Source of the DNA: Weissella bombi
GTDB taxonomy: Bacteria > Bacillota > Bacilli > Lactobacillales > Lactobacillaceae
DNA length: 64,000 nt
Assembly (NCBI RefSeq): GCF_900094835.1
Contig: NZ_FMAO01000001.1
Coordinates: forward strand, 1 to 64,000
Direction of reading: 5' to 3'
Below, one piece after another: positions 8,210 through 17,216 of this stretch. Below the pieces are notes generated by a model. It was not told where the DNA came from and ran no database searches. It saw only the letters and a program-made list of their open reading frames with translations. Position 1 is the first letter of the stretch. Each line of letters opens with the position of its first letter. Made by a program: the position numbers and the translations under genes.

Positions 8210-8245
8210 TGAGTGGCCGGAATTTTCTCGGCCGCTCATTTTTTT
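8210..8245 (+). terminator. Terminator hairpin in the rimP-nusA leader (possible attenuator)
   Basis: TGAGTGGCCG pairs with CGGCCGCTCA around AATTTT, followed by seven T. The T run merges with AAGGAG of an 11-codon ORF, leaving no room for a promoter between hairpin and genes. It could end the mgtE transcript, attenuate the rimP operon, or do both. In Bacillus subtilis the nusA operon is autoregulated by a NusA-dependent leader terminator, which makes attenuation plausible. Confidence 0.8.
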
Positions 8246-8257
8246 AAGGAGTTTATT

Positions 8258-8293
8258 ATGTTAATTAGAAAAGATAAACGAAGGGAGGTTTAG
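8258..8293 (+). CDS. Possible 11-residue leader peptide upstream of rimP
   Basis: The ORF encodes MLIRKDKRREV and has a strong ribosome site: AAGGAG (8246-8251), 6 bases before the ATG. Its last codons contain the GGGAGG ribosome site of rimP, and its TAG is one base before the rimP ATG. Translation of the ORF would therefore bear directly on rimP initiation. The peptide is highly basic (K/R at 4, 5, 7, 8, 9). No relative is recognised, and it may be only a coupling device. Confidence 0.4.
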   Translation: MLIRKDKRREV

Positions 8294-8294
8294 A

Positions 8295-8978
8295 ATGGCG
8301 AAAGTTATAGAGGATGTTCAGGCAATTTTAGAACCTGTTTTAGTTAAAAAAGGTTTTGATTTATGGGATGTTCTGTATGAGAAACAAGAAGGTGATTTTG
8401 TTCTTCGTGTACTTGTAGACCGTGTTGAAGGTGAAATTAATATGGATGATTTGGTAATGCTAACCGAAATCATTAGCGAGGAGCTAGATAGTATTACACC
8501 TGATCCATTCCCACAAGCATACCTTCTAGATGTCTCATCACCAGGGGCAGACCGTGAATTGAAACAACCACAAAATTATACGTGGGCAGTTGGAAAGTTT
8601 ATTGAAGTTGAATTGTCAGCTGAACTTTTTGGTGCTGATAGTTATATTGGTCAATTAGTCTCATTTGAAGATGATCAATTAACACTTGATGTATTTTCAA
8701 AGTCTAAACATCAACTAATTGATATACCGCTAGCTAATGTAAAAGTAGCACGTCTCTCAATTAGCCAAGATCGTATATTGGTTAGTGACGAGGATTATGA
8801 TTGGGCACTTAATAAATTGGTGCATGTCTCAACTTATCAAAAAATTGATGGTAAAAAAGAGTTTTCAGGTGAATTAAGTCGTGTAACTGAAGATGATTTA
8901 GTTGTTATAGAAGATGAAAACGAGTTTGTTATTCCACGTCGTGCCGTGGCTCAAGCAAGACAATCAAATGATTTTTAA
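8295..8978 (+). CDS. rimP: Ribosome maturation factor RimP with duplicated C-terminal domain
   Basis: RimP assists late 30S assembly by binding free 30S subunits. The N-terminal domain (1-90) is typical, with DVSSPGADRELK at the junction. The protein has 227 residues where homologues have about 150-160. The excess is a second SH3-like C-terminal domain: 94-154 (NYTWAVGKFIEVE ... IPLANVKVARL) is echoed by 168-222 (DYDWALNKLVHVS ... IPRRAVAQARQ). GGGAGG precedes the ATG. It is the first large gene of the nusA-infB operon. Confidence 0.93.
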   Translation: MAKVIEDVQAILEPVLVKKGFDLWDVLYEKQEGDFVLRVLVDRVEGEINMDDLVMLTEIISEELDSITPDPFPQAYLLDVSSPGADRELKQPQNYTWAVGKFIEVELSAELFGADSYIGQLVSFEDDQLTLDVFSKSKHQLIDIPLANVKVARLSISQDRILVSDEDYDWALNKLVHVSTYQKIDGKKEFSGELSRVTEDDLVVIEDENEFVIPRRAVAQARQSNDF

Positions 8979-8995
8979 AAATACGGAGAAACAAA

Positions 8996-10120
8996 ATGAG
9001 TAAGGAATTAGTATCAGCTCTTGATGCATTAGAAGAAGAGAAAGGGATTAAAGCAGAAGTTTTAATTGATGCCCTTGAAGAAGCTTTGAAAAAGGCTTAC
9101 GAAAAAAATTATGATGAATCACAAAATGTTGAAGTACAATTTGATAATAAAAAGGGAAACATCAAAGTATATGCAGTAAAAACTGTTGTTGATGAAATTG
9201 ATGAACCTTATGAGCAAATTACTTTGGAAGAAGCACTTGAAATTAATAAAGCCTATGAAATTGGTGATGAAATTCGATTTGAAGTGACACCTAAGGACTT
9301 TGGTCGTTTAGCTGCACAAACAGCTAAGCAAATTATTATGCAAAAAGTACGTGAAGCAGAACGTGGTGCCGTTTATGACAACTTTGTCGGTTACGAAGAT
9401 GAAATTGTTACCGGTGAAGTTGAACGTGAAGATTCACGCTACCTATATATTATTTTGCCAGGAAATCAAATGGCAGCTATGAAGCCTACTGATCAAATGC
9501 CTAGTGAATCTTATCAAATGGGTGATAAGATTAAAGTTTTGGTTGCACAAGTGCAAAATGAAAAGAAGGGTCCACAAGTATTTGTATCACGTACACACCC
9601 TGATTTGGTAAAGCGTTTATTTGAAGCTGAAGTACCTGAGGTGTTCGATGGTACTGTTGAAATTAAGTCAATTGCCCGCGAAGCAGGTGATCGTTCAAAA
9701 ATTGCAGTATATTCTCACAATGAGAACCTAGATGCAGTTGGAACGATGGTTGGACAAGGCGGTGTTCGTGTCCAAACTGTTGTAAACGAATTATCTGGTG
9801 AAAATATGGATATTGTGGAGTGGACAGAGGATCCAGCAGAGTTTATTAAGAATTCTTTGAATCCAGCAGAGGTTGTTGAAGTTATCTTTGATAAAAACAA
9901 CGATCGTGCAGCAACTGTTCTTGTACCAGATTATCAATTATCATTGGCTATTGGAAAGCGTGGTCAAAACGCCCGTTTGGCAGCGCGCTTAACTAGTTTT
10001 AAGATTGATATTAAACCTGAATCAGCTCGTGATGAAGTTATTGCAGCATTGAATGAACAACCTGTTCTAGAAGATGTTAATGACGCAGAATTTGAATTAG
10101 ACGACAATTCAGAAGAATAG
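8996..10120 (+). CDS. nusA: Transcription termination/antitermination factor NusA
   Basis: A 374-residue RNA polymerase-associated factor controlling pausing and intrinsic termination. The N-terminal polymerase-binding domain (about 1-125) is followed by an S1 domain (about 130-200) and two KH domains (about 205-345; GQGGVRVQ and GKRGQNARLA are the GxxG-type loops). It has the short Gram-positive form without the acidic repeats of proteobacterial NusA, apart from an acidic tail. It lies 17 bases after rimP and 12 before ylxR. Confidence 0.96.
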   Translation: MSKELVSALDALEEEKGIKAEVLIDALEEALKKAYEKNYDESQNVEVQFDNKKGNIKVYAVKTVVDEIDEPYEQITLEEALEINKAYEIGDEIRFEVTPKDFGRLAAQTAKQIIMQKVREAERGAVYDNFVGYEDEIVTGEVEREDSRYLYIILPGNQMAAMKPTDQMPSESYQMGDKIKVLVAQVQNEKKGPQVFVSRTHPDLVKRLFEAEVPEVFDGTVEIKSIAREAGDRSKIAVYSHNENLDAVGTMVGQGGVRVQTVVNELSGENMDIVEWTEDPAEFIKNSLNPAEVVEVIFDKNNDRAATVLVPDYQLSLAIGKRGQNARLAARLTSFKIDIKPESARDEVIAALNEQPVLEDVNDAEFELDDNSEE

Positions 10121-10132
10121 GAGATACCGTTT

Positions 10133-10432
10133 ATGAAACCACGTAAGATTCCAATGCGAAAAGATATTGTTACTGGAGAAATGGTGCCCAAAAAGGAACT
10201 TGTTCGTATTGTACGAACACCAGAAGGTGAAGTGACCTTAGATCCATCAAATCGAGCAAATGGTCGTGGTGCATATATCTCTCTATCAGTTGAAGTTGCA
10301 GAAACTGCGAAAAAAAAGCGTATTTTTGATAAAGTATTTGAAACAAAACTTGATGACCAATTTTATGATGACTTAATTGCGTATGTTGATCATCAAGCCG
10401 CACGTAAGGAGCTATTCGGAGATGCAAAATAG
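10133..10432 (+). CDS. ylxR: YlxR family RNA-binding protein (RnpM)
   Basis: A 99-residue basic protein of the DUF448 family. KPRKIPMRKDIVTGE and GRGAYIS are the two conserved blocks, the latter at the family nucleic-acid-binding surface. In Bacillus the homologue has been linked to RNase P modulation, hence RnpM. It sits in the invariant nusA-ylxR-ylxQ-infB order, and its 3' end overlaps the ylxQ start by 11 bases. Confidence 0.93.
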   Translation: MKPRKIPMRKDIVTGEMVPKKELVRIVRTPEGEVTLDPSNRANGRGAYISLSVEVAETAKKKRIFDKVFETKLDDQFYDDLIAYVDHQAARKELFGDAK

Positions 10433-10727
10433 ACAAAAATTATTAAACTTATTAGGCCTTGCTAGACGTGCAGGTAAATTAGTGACTGGTGAAGATTTAG
10501 TTCTAAATGCGATTCGTTCTGGCAAAGTAAGTTTAGTTTTTTTTGCAGCTGATGGTGGTGAATCAAGTAAGAAAAAATTCACTGATAAAACAAACAGTTA
10601 TAAAGTTGCGTTTTCAACGACATTTACGCGCCAAGAATTGGCTGATGCGACAGGACAAGCACGAACGGTGATTGCTGTTGCGGACAGAGGTTTTGCGAAA
10701 AAAATGCGAGAATACTTAGATAATTAG
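10422..10727 (+). CDS. ylxQ: YlxQ, L7Ae family RNA-binding protein
   Basis: A 101-residue L7Ae/L30e-fold protein that in homologues binds kink-turn [24 protein letters not shown] and [16 protein letters not shown] are the family blocks. I chose ATG 10422, inside the end of ylxR and 10 bases after AAGGAG. A longer reading from 10377 would add residues not seen in the family. The start overlap implies coupling to ylxR. Confidence 0.92.
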   Translation: MQNRQKLLNLLGLARRAGKLVTGEDLVLNAIRSGKVSLVFFAADGGESSKKKFTDKTNSYKVAFSTTFTRQELADATGQARTVIAVADRGFAKKMREYLDN

Positions 10728-10738
10728 GAGGAAGTTAT

Positions 10739-12958
10739 ATGACCAAGCGAGTTTATGAGTTGGCAAAAGATTTAAATATTTCATCAAAGGATCTAGTATC
10801 AATTGCTAATGGTGTGAATATACCAGTTAAAAATCATATGTCTACACTAGATGATAAAACAGTTAAGACATTGACGAATGCAGCAAAAAACAAGAAGAAT
10901 AATCATGCGGCAAAGCCACAATCTGGTGACCAAAAGAAGCCTGTAAAGCGTGAAGAAAACAAGCCATCACATAGTAAGGCAAACGGTTCTCAACCACGTA
11001 GTAATAACGAAGGTAATGGAAACCGTAATAACAATAACCATAAGTCACAAAATAAAAATAATTCACAAAATAAGAATCGTCGTTTTAATAACAATAACGG
11101 TAATAACCGTAATAACAATCGACGTGGTAAAAAGGGCCCAGGACGTAATCGCAACAATAACGAGCACCGTCCAGCACCAACAGTTCGTAAGGAACAACCA
11201 TTACCAGAGACACTTGTTTATTCAATCGGAATGAATGTGCAAGATATTGCCAAGTTGATTCACCGTGATGCAACTGAAATTATTAAGAAGTTGTTCATGT
11301 TAGGTGTTATGGTTAATCAAAACCAATCATTAGATGCTGATACTATTGAATTGTTAGCAGCTGACTACGGTATTGAAGCTGAACAAAAAGTTGAGGTCGA
11401 TATCGCCGATTTGGATAAGTTCTTTGAACCTGAAGAAGATGATAAGGATAACATGGAACCACGTGCACCAGTTGTAACTATCATGGGACACGTTGATCAT
11501 GGTAAGACAACTTTGCTTGATTACCTACGTAATTCACATGTTACTGATGGTGAAGCTGGTGGTATTACACAACATATCGGTGCCTACCAAACTAAGCTAA
11601 ATAATCGTGTTGTAACCTTCTTAGATACTCCAGGTCACGCGGCCTTTACTGCAATGCGTGCTCGTGGAGCTGATATCACTGATATTACTGTTTTAGTTGT
11701 TGCAGCTGATGATGGTGTTATGCCACAGACAGTTGAAGCAATTAATCACGCCAAGGCCGCTGGAACACCAATTATTGTTGCCGTTAATAAGATTGATAAG
11801 CCTGGTGCAAACCCAGATAATGTTATTAATCAATTGATGCAATATGAATTGATTCCTGAAGCTTTGGGTGGAGATACTATCTTTGTTAATATTTCAGCTA
11901 AGTTCGGTCAAAATATCGATGAATTGCTTGAAATGATTTTGTTGACAGCCGATGTTTTGGAATTGGAAGCTAACCCTAACAAGCGTGCAGCAGGTTCTGT
12001 TGTTGAAGCACGTTTGGATAAGGGTCGTGGAACTGTTGCAACTGTTCTTGTGCAACAAGGAACGATGCATGTTGGTGATCCAATTGTTGTTGGTAACACA
12101 TATGGTCGTGTTCGTACAATGACTAACGATCGTGGACGTCGTGTTAAGGCAGCTTTGCCTTCTACGCCGGTTGAAATTACTGGACTAAACGATGTGCCAT
12201 CAGCTGGTGACCGTTTTGTTGTCTTTGAAGATGAGAAGACGGCTCGTGCAGCAGGTGAGGAACGTGCAAAGCGTGCTGTTATTGCAGAACGAAACCGTAA
12301 TAACATCGTTTCAGTTTCAGATCTATTTAATAAGATGGCTGAAAAGCAAATGAAGTCTGTACCTGTTATTATCAAGGCAGATGTTCAAGGTTCTGTTGAA
12401 GCATTAGCTGGATCATTTAACAAGATTGATGTTGAAGGTGTTAAAGTTGACATTATTCACACAGCTGTTGGAGCAATCAACGAGTCTGATGTTACGCTTG
12501 CCGAAGCATCAGGTGCTATCATTATTGGATTTAATGTTCGTCCTACACCACAAGCTAAGCAACAAGCTGATTCAGATAAGGTTGAAATTCGTCTACACAG
12601 TGTTATTTATAACGCAATCGATGAAATTGAAGCTGCTATGAAGGGTCAACTAGATCCAGAATTTGAAGAAAAGGTTGTTGGTACTGCCGAAGTTCGTGAA
12701 CTATTTAAGGTATCTAAAGTTGGTACAATTGCTGGTGGTATGGTAATGTCTGGTAAGATTACTCGTAACGCTTCAGTTCGCTTGATTCGTGATGGTATTG
12801 TTATCTTTGATGGTAAAATCGGTTCACTACGTCGTTACAAGGATGACGTTAAAGAAGTTAAGAACGGTTATGACTTCGGTCTAACTATCGAAAAGTACAA
12901 TGATGAAAAAATTGGCGATATGATCGAAGCTTACGAAATGGTAGAAATTCCACGTTAA
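10739..12958 (+). CDS. infB: Translation initiation factor IF-2
   Basis: A 739-residue GTPase that places initiator tRNA on the 30S subunit and promotes subunit joining. It has an IF2-N domain (1-55), a low-complexity Asn/Lys/Arg linker (about 70-150), a second IF2-N region (about 155-225), the G domain ([21 protein letters not shown]), then EF-Tu-like domain II, IF2 domain 3 and the C-terminal fMet-tRNA-binding barrel. GGAGGAAG precedes the ATG. Lysine is encoded mostly by AAG after the linker, as in other highly expressed genes here. Confidence 0.97.
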   Translation: MTKRVYELAKDLNISSKDLVSIANGVNIPVKNHMSTLDDKTVKTLTNAAKNKKNNHAAKPQSGDQKKPVKREENKPSHSKANGSQPRSNNEGNGNRNNNNHKSQNKNNSQNKNRRFNNNNGNNRNNNRRGKKGPGRNRNNNEHRPAPTVRKEQPLPETLVYSIGMNVQDIAKLIHRDATEIIKKLFMLGVMVNQNQSLDADTIELLAADYGIEAEQKVEVDIADLDKFFEPEEDDKDNMEPRAPVVTIMGHVDHGKTTLLDYLRNSHVTDGEAGGITQHIGAYQTKLNNRVVTFLDTPGHAAFTAMRARGADITDITVLVVAADDGVMPQTVEAINHAKAAGTPIIVAVNKIDKPGANPDNVINQLMQYELIPEALGGDTIFVNISAKFGQNIDELLEMILLTADVLELEANPNKRAAGSVVEARLDKGRGTVATVLVQQGTMHVGDPIVVGNTYGRVRTMTNDRGRRVKAALPSTPVEITGLNDVPSAGDRFVVFEDEKTARAAGEERAKRAVIAERNRNNIVSVSDLFNKMAEKQMKSVPVIIKADVQGSVEALAGSFNKIDVEGVKVDIIHTAVGAINESDVTLAEASGAIIIGFNVRPTPQAKQQADSDKVEIRLHSVIYNAIDEIEAAMKGQLDPEFEEKVVGTAEVRELFKVSKVGTIAGGMVMSGKITRNASVRLIRDGIVIFDGKIGSLRRYKDDVKEVKNGYDFGLTIEKYNDEKIGDMIEAYEMVEIPR

Positions 12959-12997
12959 TCTGTATTGCATGGCAATATTGATAGGAGGAAGTTAATT

Positions 12998-13351
12998 ATG
13001 GCTCAACAAAATTTTCGTGTTGGTCGCTTGGAACAAGAGATTCAGCGAGAAGTAAATGACTTGTTGTTAAAGCGTATTCGTGATCCTCGGGTAGAAGGCG
13101 TAACGGTAACCGGTGTTGAAGTAACTGGTGATTTACAACAAGCAAAGATATTTTATAGCGTATTGTCTGAATTGGCTTCTGTTAATAAAAAGGCTGCGGA
13201 TGGTCTTGATGCTGCAACTGGATTAATTCGTAAAGAATTAGGTTCACGGTTGCGCATTTATAAGACACCTGAGCTTAAATTTGTTAAGGATGAATCTGTA
13301 CAATATGGTGATAAAATTGATGATTTGATTCGTCAATTACACCAAGATTAA
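12998..13351 (+). CDS. rbfA: Ribosome-binding factor A
   Basis: A 117-residue KH-like 30S maturation factor that binds near the 5' helix of 16S rRNA. RVGRLEQEIQREVNDLL, IRDPRV and LRIYKTPELKFVKDES are the family blocks. AGGAGGAAG sits 8 bases before ATG 12998. A TTG-type start at 12965 would add 11 residues and lacks a site. It follows infB as in most Firmicutes. Confidence 0.95.
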   Translation: MAQQNFRVGRLEQEIQREVNDLLLKRIRDPRVEGVTVTGVEVTGDLQQAKIFYSVLSELASVNKKAADGLDAATGLIRKELGSRLRIYKTPELKFVKDESVQYGDKIDDLIRQLHQD

Positions 13352-13398
13352 TCATGGACAAAGTTAGCTAAACTGACTAATCGTATAAATAATTAATT

Positions 13399-13443
13399 AA
13401 AGGGTCTTTCTTTGCTACATAGCTGTGGTATGAGAGACCCTTT
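13399..13443 (+). terminator. Hairpin after rbfA, weak terminator candidate
   Basis: AAAGGGTCT (13399-13407) pairs with AGACCCTTT (13435-13443) across a 27-base loop. Only three T follow before AG, so termination would be weak. It may separate rbfA from truB or act as a processing site. Confidence 0.45.
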
Positions 13444-13487
13444 AGTATACATATAGTAATAATAAGAAAAGAATATAGGAGAATAAG

Positions 13488-14399
13488 ATGGACGGAATCT
13501 TACCAATTTATAAAGAAGCAGGCATGACTTCACATGATGTGGTTTCTAAATTACGTCGTATTTTAAATATGAAAAAAATTGGTCATGCGGGTACATTAGA
13601 TCCGAGTGTTGATGGTGTGTTGCCAATTGCACTAGGTAAAGCTACTAAAACGATTGAATTCTTGCAAGAGGCAGGTAAAACTTATACTGGCTCAGTTACT
13701 TTAGGATTTGCAACAACGACAGAAGATTTGGATGGAGAAGTTATTGCAACTAAAGCCCTAGAGCAACCTTTTTCAATTGATGAAATACAAACCGCTATGG
13801 CTTCATTAACTGGTGAAATTGTACAAATTCCACCTATGTACTCAGCGGTAAAGGTTAATGGTCGTCGTTTATATGATTATGCACGTGCTGGAGAAACAGT
13901 TGAACGTCCACATCGACAAGCAACAATATATGAATTTAAGTTAACCTCTGATCCTATTTTTGATGAACAAAAACAGCAACAATCATTTACATTTATCGCA
14001 AAAGTATCTAAAGGGACATATATTCGAACATTAGCTGTTGATTTGGGCAAAAAATTAGGGGTGCCTTCTGTTATGAGTCAATTGACACGTACTAGTGCAG
14101 GGGGCTATGACTTTGATCATGCTCATAGTATTAGTGATGTTGCTGAGCGAATGGCACAAGATGGAAAATTAGGCGATTGGTTAATGCCAATAGCTACTGC
14201 AGTTGAACAATTTCCACATGTTGAATTAAGTGATTTACAATGGGATCAAGTAAAACATGGTATTGGTCAACCGGCTAGTTTGTGTGAACCATTGCAGGAT
14301 AAAATTGTTTTGACTTATCATGGTGAAGTTAAGTCAGTTTTCCATTGGCGATCAGATAAGAATCAATATCGGGCGTATCGAACTTTTTCAATCGAATAA
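13488..14399 (+). CDS. truB: tRNA pseudouridine(55) synthase TruB
   Basis: A 303-residue enzyme making pseudouridine 55 in the T loop of tRNAs. GHAGTLDPSVDGVLP carries the catalytic aspartate (D of TLDP, near residue 39). Y and KGTYIRTLA blocks follow, then a C-terminal PUA-like segment. TAGGAGAATAAG precedes the ATG. It is followed by ribF, the usual order after rbfA, although a 136-base gap with a hairpin precedes it. Confidence 0.95.
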   Translation: MDGILPIYKEAGMTSHDVVSKLRRILNMKKIGHAGTLDPSVDGVLPIALGKATKTIEFLQEAGKTYTGSVTLGFATTTEDLDGEVIATKALEQPFSIDEIQTAMASLTGEIVQIPPMYSAVKVNGRRLYDYARAGETVERPHRQATIYEFKLTSDPIFDEQKQQQSFTFIAKVSKGTYIRTLAVDLGKKLGVPSVMSQLTRTSAGGYDFDHAHSISDVAERMAQDGKLGDWLMPIATAVEQFPHVELSDLQWDQVKHGIGQPASLCEPLQDKIVLTYHGEVKSVFHWRSDKNQYRAYRTFSIE

Positions 14400-14459
14400 T
14401 AAGGTGATATTATCTTATGTTATGATTGATATATTGAATACAAAGAAAAGAAGGTCTTA

Positions 14460-15401
14460 ATGATGGAAGTTATTCATCTACATCATCCATATAAATCTGA
14501 CCAAATCAAGCAGGACCCAATTGTGTTAGCAATGGGCTTTTTTGATGGTGTTCATGCAGGACATCGTACGGTTATACAAAAGGCAGCACAGGAAGCAAAA
14601 AAGCGTGGCATTAAATTAGCAGTTTTAACATATGACCATCACCCATCAGTGGCATTTAAAACTTATAAAACGCCATTAACTTATTTAACAACTTTACCCA
14701 AAAAGCTGGAAATTCTTGCTTCACTGGGAGTGGACATTGCATATGTGGTAAACTTTACTTCAGAATTTTCACAATTAACACCACAAGACTTTGTGAATCG
14801 GTATATGGTTGGTCTAAATGCTGTAGCAGTTGTTGCTGGTTTTGACCATACGTATGGTACTAAAGATGCAGACATGCTACACTTACCAATCTATGCCGCA
14901 GGTCGTTTTGATGTGATTGAAGTGGAACAAGTTAATGTTGATGGTCAAGAAAGTGCTTCAACACGAACTCGAGCATTGGTTGATCAAGGAGATTTGGATG
15001 AAGCACGTCGTTTGTTGTTACGTCCATATGAAACAACAGGATTAGTTGTTCATGGTGAAGCACGAGGACGTGAATTAGGCTATCCGACAGCAAATATTGA
15101 GACAACGGCTGGTGAACGATTACCAGGAGTTGGTATTTATGTTGTAGAAATGAAAATTGGTGACAATTGGTACCCAGGTATGGCCTCAATTGGTTATAAT
15201 GTTACTTTTGGTGAAAACCGTCCAAAAACTGTCGAAATTAATTTGTTTGATTTTCATCGTGCCATTTATGGTGAAACAGTTCAAATAAAGTGGTATCACT
15301 TTTTGCGTGGTGAAGTAAAGTTTGCTAATGGACAAGAATTAATTGAACAGCTTGCTGAAGATGAACGGCAATCACGATTATTTTTACAAAATAATAACTA
15401 A
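14460..15401 (+). CDS. ribF: Bifunctional riboflavin kinase / FAD synthetase
   Basis: A 313-residue enzyme that phosphorylates riboflavin to FMN and adenylylates FMN to FAD. The N-terminal nucleotidyltransferase domain has GFFDGVHAGH near residue 25 and RTRAL before the linker. The C-terminal kinase domain begins near 183 with GELGYPTAN-like RELGYPTANI. Two adjacent ATG codons (14460, 14463) are both usable after GAAGG. No FMN riboswitch is visible upstream. Confidence 0.95.
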   Translation: MMEVIHLHHPYKSDQIKQDPIVLAMGFFDGVHAGHRTVIQKAAQEAKKRGIKLAVLTYDHHPSVAFKTYKTPLTYLTTLPKKLEILASLGVDIAYVVNFTSEFSQLTPQDFVNRYMVGLNAVAVVAGFDHTYGTKDADMLHLPIYAAGRFDVIEVEQVNVDGQESASTRTRALVDQGDLDEARRLLLRPYETTGLVVHGEARGRELGYPTANIETTAGERLPGVGIYVVEMKIGDNWYPGMASIGYNVTFGENRPKTVEINLFDFHRAIYGETVQIKWYHFLRGEVKFANGQELIEQLAEDERQSRLFLQNNN

Positions 15402-15421
15402 ATAGGAGGTAAGCAGCTAAT

Positions 15422-17116
15422 ATGTCATTTGATGGACTTTTTACACATGCGATGGTGAAAGAATTAAATGAGACACTTTCTGGTGGACGGATAATGAAAA
15501 TTCATCAACCCTACGCTAATGAAGTGTTCTTAGTTGTTCGTAGTAATCGAAAAAATTATCCGGTGTTATTAAGTGCACATCCATCGTTTGCACGTGCACA
15601 AATTTCACGGATTAAATATACAAATCCACAGACTGCACCAAATTTTGCGATGATGTTACGTAAACATTTGGAAGGGTCAAGATTGATACGTGTAGAGCAA
15701 GTTGAAAACGATCGTATTATTCGCTTTGTGACTTCAGGACGTGATGAATTAGGGGATGAGGAACAAACGACTCTAATTCTTGAAATGATGGGAAGACATT
15801 CTAATCTGTTTTTAGTTAATGAGGCTACGCAACAAATTATTGATTTAATTAAGCATGTACCGGCAGATCAAAATCGTGTACGTACTTTAATGCCAGGTGG
15901 AACATATGTTTTACCACCTAAACAGGATGTTATTAATCCATTTAGTAGTTTAGATGGTCTGGCAAATTTAATTTTGGATAATCCAAAAGTTGATGGTTTA
16001 GCTAAAGAAATTCAGCACCATTTTCAAGGATTCGCACGTGATTCGGCCTATGAATTGGCAACTGTTTTGCAAGAATCAGGTAATGCATTAACAATGACAC
16101 AAGATTGGCTAAATAAATTTAACCAACCTAAACCACAGTTAATTACCACTGAAAAGAATATTGCGTTTGCACCATTTGATTGGTTAACGCTTACTGGTAA
16201 AACAGTCACATTTGATACACTCAGTGAAATGTTGGATGCATATTTTTCAGAAAAATCTGAACATGATCGTGTACAGCAGCAAGCAACAATTGTTTTGCGA
16301 ACAGTTCGTAATGAATTAAAAAAGAACAAAAATAAGATTAAAAAACAACGTGCAGAGCTAGAAAATGCGGATCATGCTGATGAGTTCCGTATTAAAGGTG
16401 AATTATTAACGACTTATATGTCACAAATAAAACGTGGTACAACGCAAATTGAATTACCTAATTATTATGATAATAATGAAATGATGACCATTCCGTTGTC
16501 TAATCAATTAGGTCCATCACAAAATGCGCAAAAATATTTTACGAAGTATAATAAGCTAAAAAATTCTGTGAAGTATTTAAATTCACAGATTGATTTAGCA
16601 CAAAAAGAAGTGGATTATTTTGAAACATTACTTGCGCAAATTGATATTGCCTCACCACAAGATATTGCTGAAATTCGTGAGGAGCTTACGCAAGAAGGAT
16701 ACATGCGTGTGCAAAATAAAAAGAAGCAAAAAACTAAGGTTAGTCAACCAGAAAAATTTTATGCGAGTGATGGCACATTGATTGAAGTTGGTAAAAATAA
16801 TTTACAAAATGAACGTTTATCAATGAAAACTGCAAATAAGTCAGACATTTGGTTACATACAAAAGATATTCCGGGGTCACACGTTATTATTCATAGTAGT
16901 GAGCCATCCGATGAAACGTTGTATGAAGGTGCAATGTTGGCAGCATACTTCTCTAAAGCACGTGATTCGGCTAATGTACCAGTGGACTATCTACCTGTAC
17001 GCCGCTTGAGAAAACCAAATGGTAGTAAACCAGGTTTTGTTATTTTTGAAGGTCAAACAACAATTGCAGTAACTCCTGATAGCCAAGTAATTCAAAAATT
17101 ACGTCAAAATAATTAA
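15422..17116 (+). CDS. rqcH: Ribosome quality control protein RqcH (NFACT family)
   Basis: A 564-residue NFACT protein, formerly annotated as fibronectin-binding. RqcH binds stalled 50S-peptidyl-tRNA complexes and recruits tRNA-Ala to add C-terminal alanine tails. The N-terminal NFACT-N domain begins MSFDGLFTHAMVKEL, a coiled-coil arm spans about 275-420, and the C-terminal NFACT-R domain has DIWLHTKDIPGSHVII. AGGAGGT lies ahead of the ATG. It stands alone between ribF and a terminator. Confidence 0.93.
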   Translation: MSFDGLFTHAMVKELNETLSGGRIMKIHQPYANEVFLVVRSNRKNYPVLLSAHPSFARAQISRIKYTNPQTAPNFAMMLRKHLEGSRLIRVEQVENDRIIRFVTSGRDELGDEEQTTLILEMMGRHSNLFLVNEATQQIIDLIKHVPADQNRVRTLMPGGTYVLPPKQDVINPFSSLDGLANLILDNPKVDGLAKEIQHHFQGFARDSAYELATVLQESGNALTMTQDWLNKFNQPKPQLITTEKNIAFAPFDWLTLTGKTVTFDTLSEMLDAYFSEKSEHDRVQQQATIVLRTVRNELKKNKNKIKKQRAELENADHADEFRIKGELLTTYMSQIKRGTTQIELPNYYDNNEMMTIPLSNQLGPSQNAQKYFTKYNKLKNSVKYLNSQIDLAQKEVDYFETLLAQIDIASPQDIAEIREELTQEGYMRVQNKKKQKTKVSQPEKFYASDGTLIEVGKNNLQNERLSMKTANKSDIWLHTKDIPGSHVIIHSSEPSDETLYEGAMLAAYFSKARDSANVPVDYLPVRRLRKPNGSKPGFVIFEGQTTIAVTPDSQVIQKLRQNN

Positions 17117-17126
17117 TAAAACATTT

Positions 17127-17164
17127 AAGGTCAGACTAATCGCGTGTATTAGTCGGCCTTTTTT
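17127..17164 (+). terminator. Rho-independent terminator after rqcH
   Basis: AAGGTC-A-GACTAAT (17127-17140) pairs with ATTAGTCGGCCTT (17148-17160) with one bulged A, then continues into T residues. It separates rqcH from cutC. Confidence 0.88.
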
Positions 17165-17216
17165 AGTATCTTATAGTAGGGTTATAAAAAATAAAAATGC
17201 ATAGCGAGGATCCTTT

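Noticed and set aside
10739-11190. Asn-rich repeats in infB as a CRISPR or tandem-repeat element
   Set aside because: The repeats are degenerate AAT/AAC codon runs in frame with infB, with no fixed unit or spacers.
10950-11234. A 94-codon plus-strand frame overlapping the infB linker
   Set aside because: It is a frame-shifted reading of the Asn-rich repeat, with no ribosome site and Ile/Thr/Val repeats reflecting the same codons.
11908-12375. A 155-codon minus-strand reading frame inside infB
   Set aside because: It is antisense to conserved IF-2 domains, has serine/arginine-rich shadow composition and no promoter or ribosome site.
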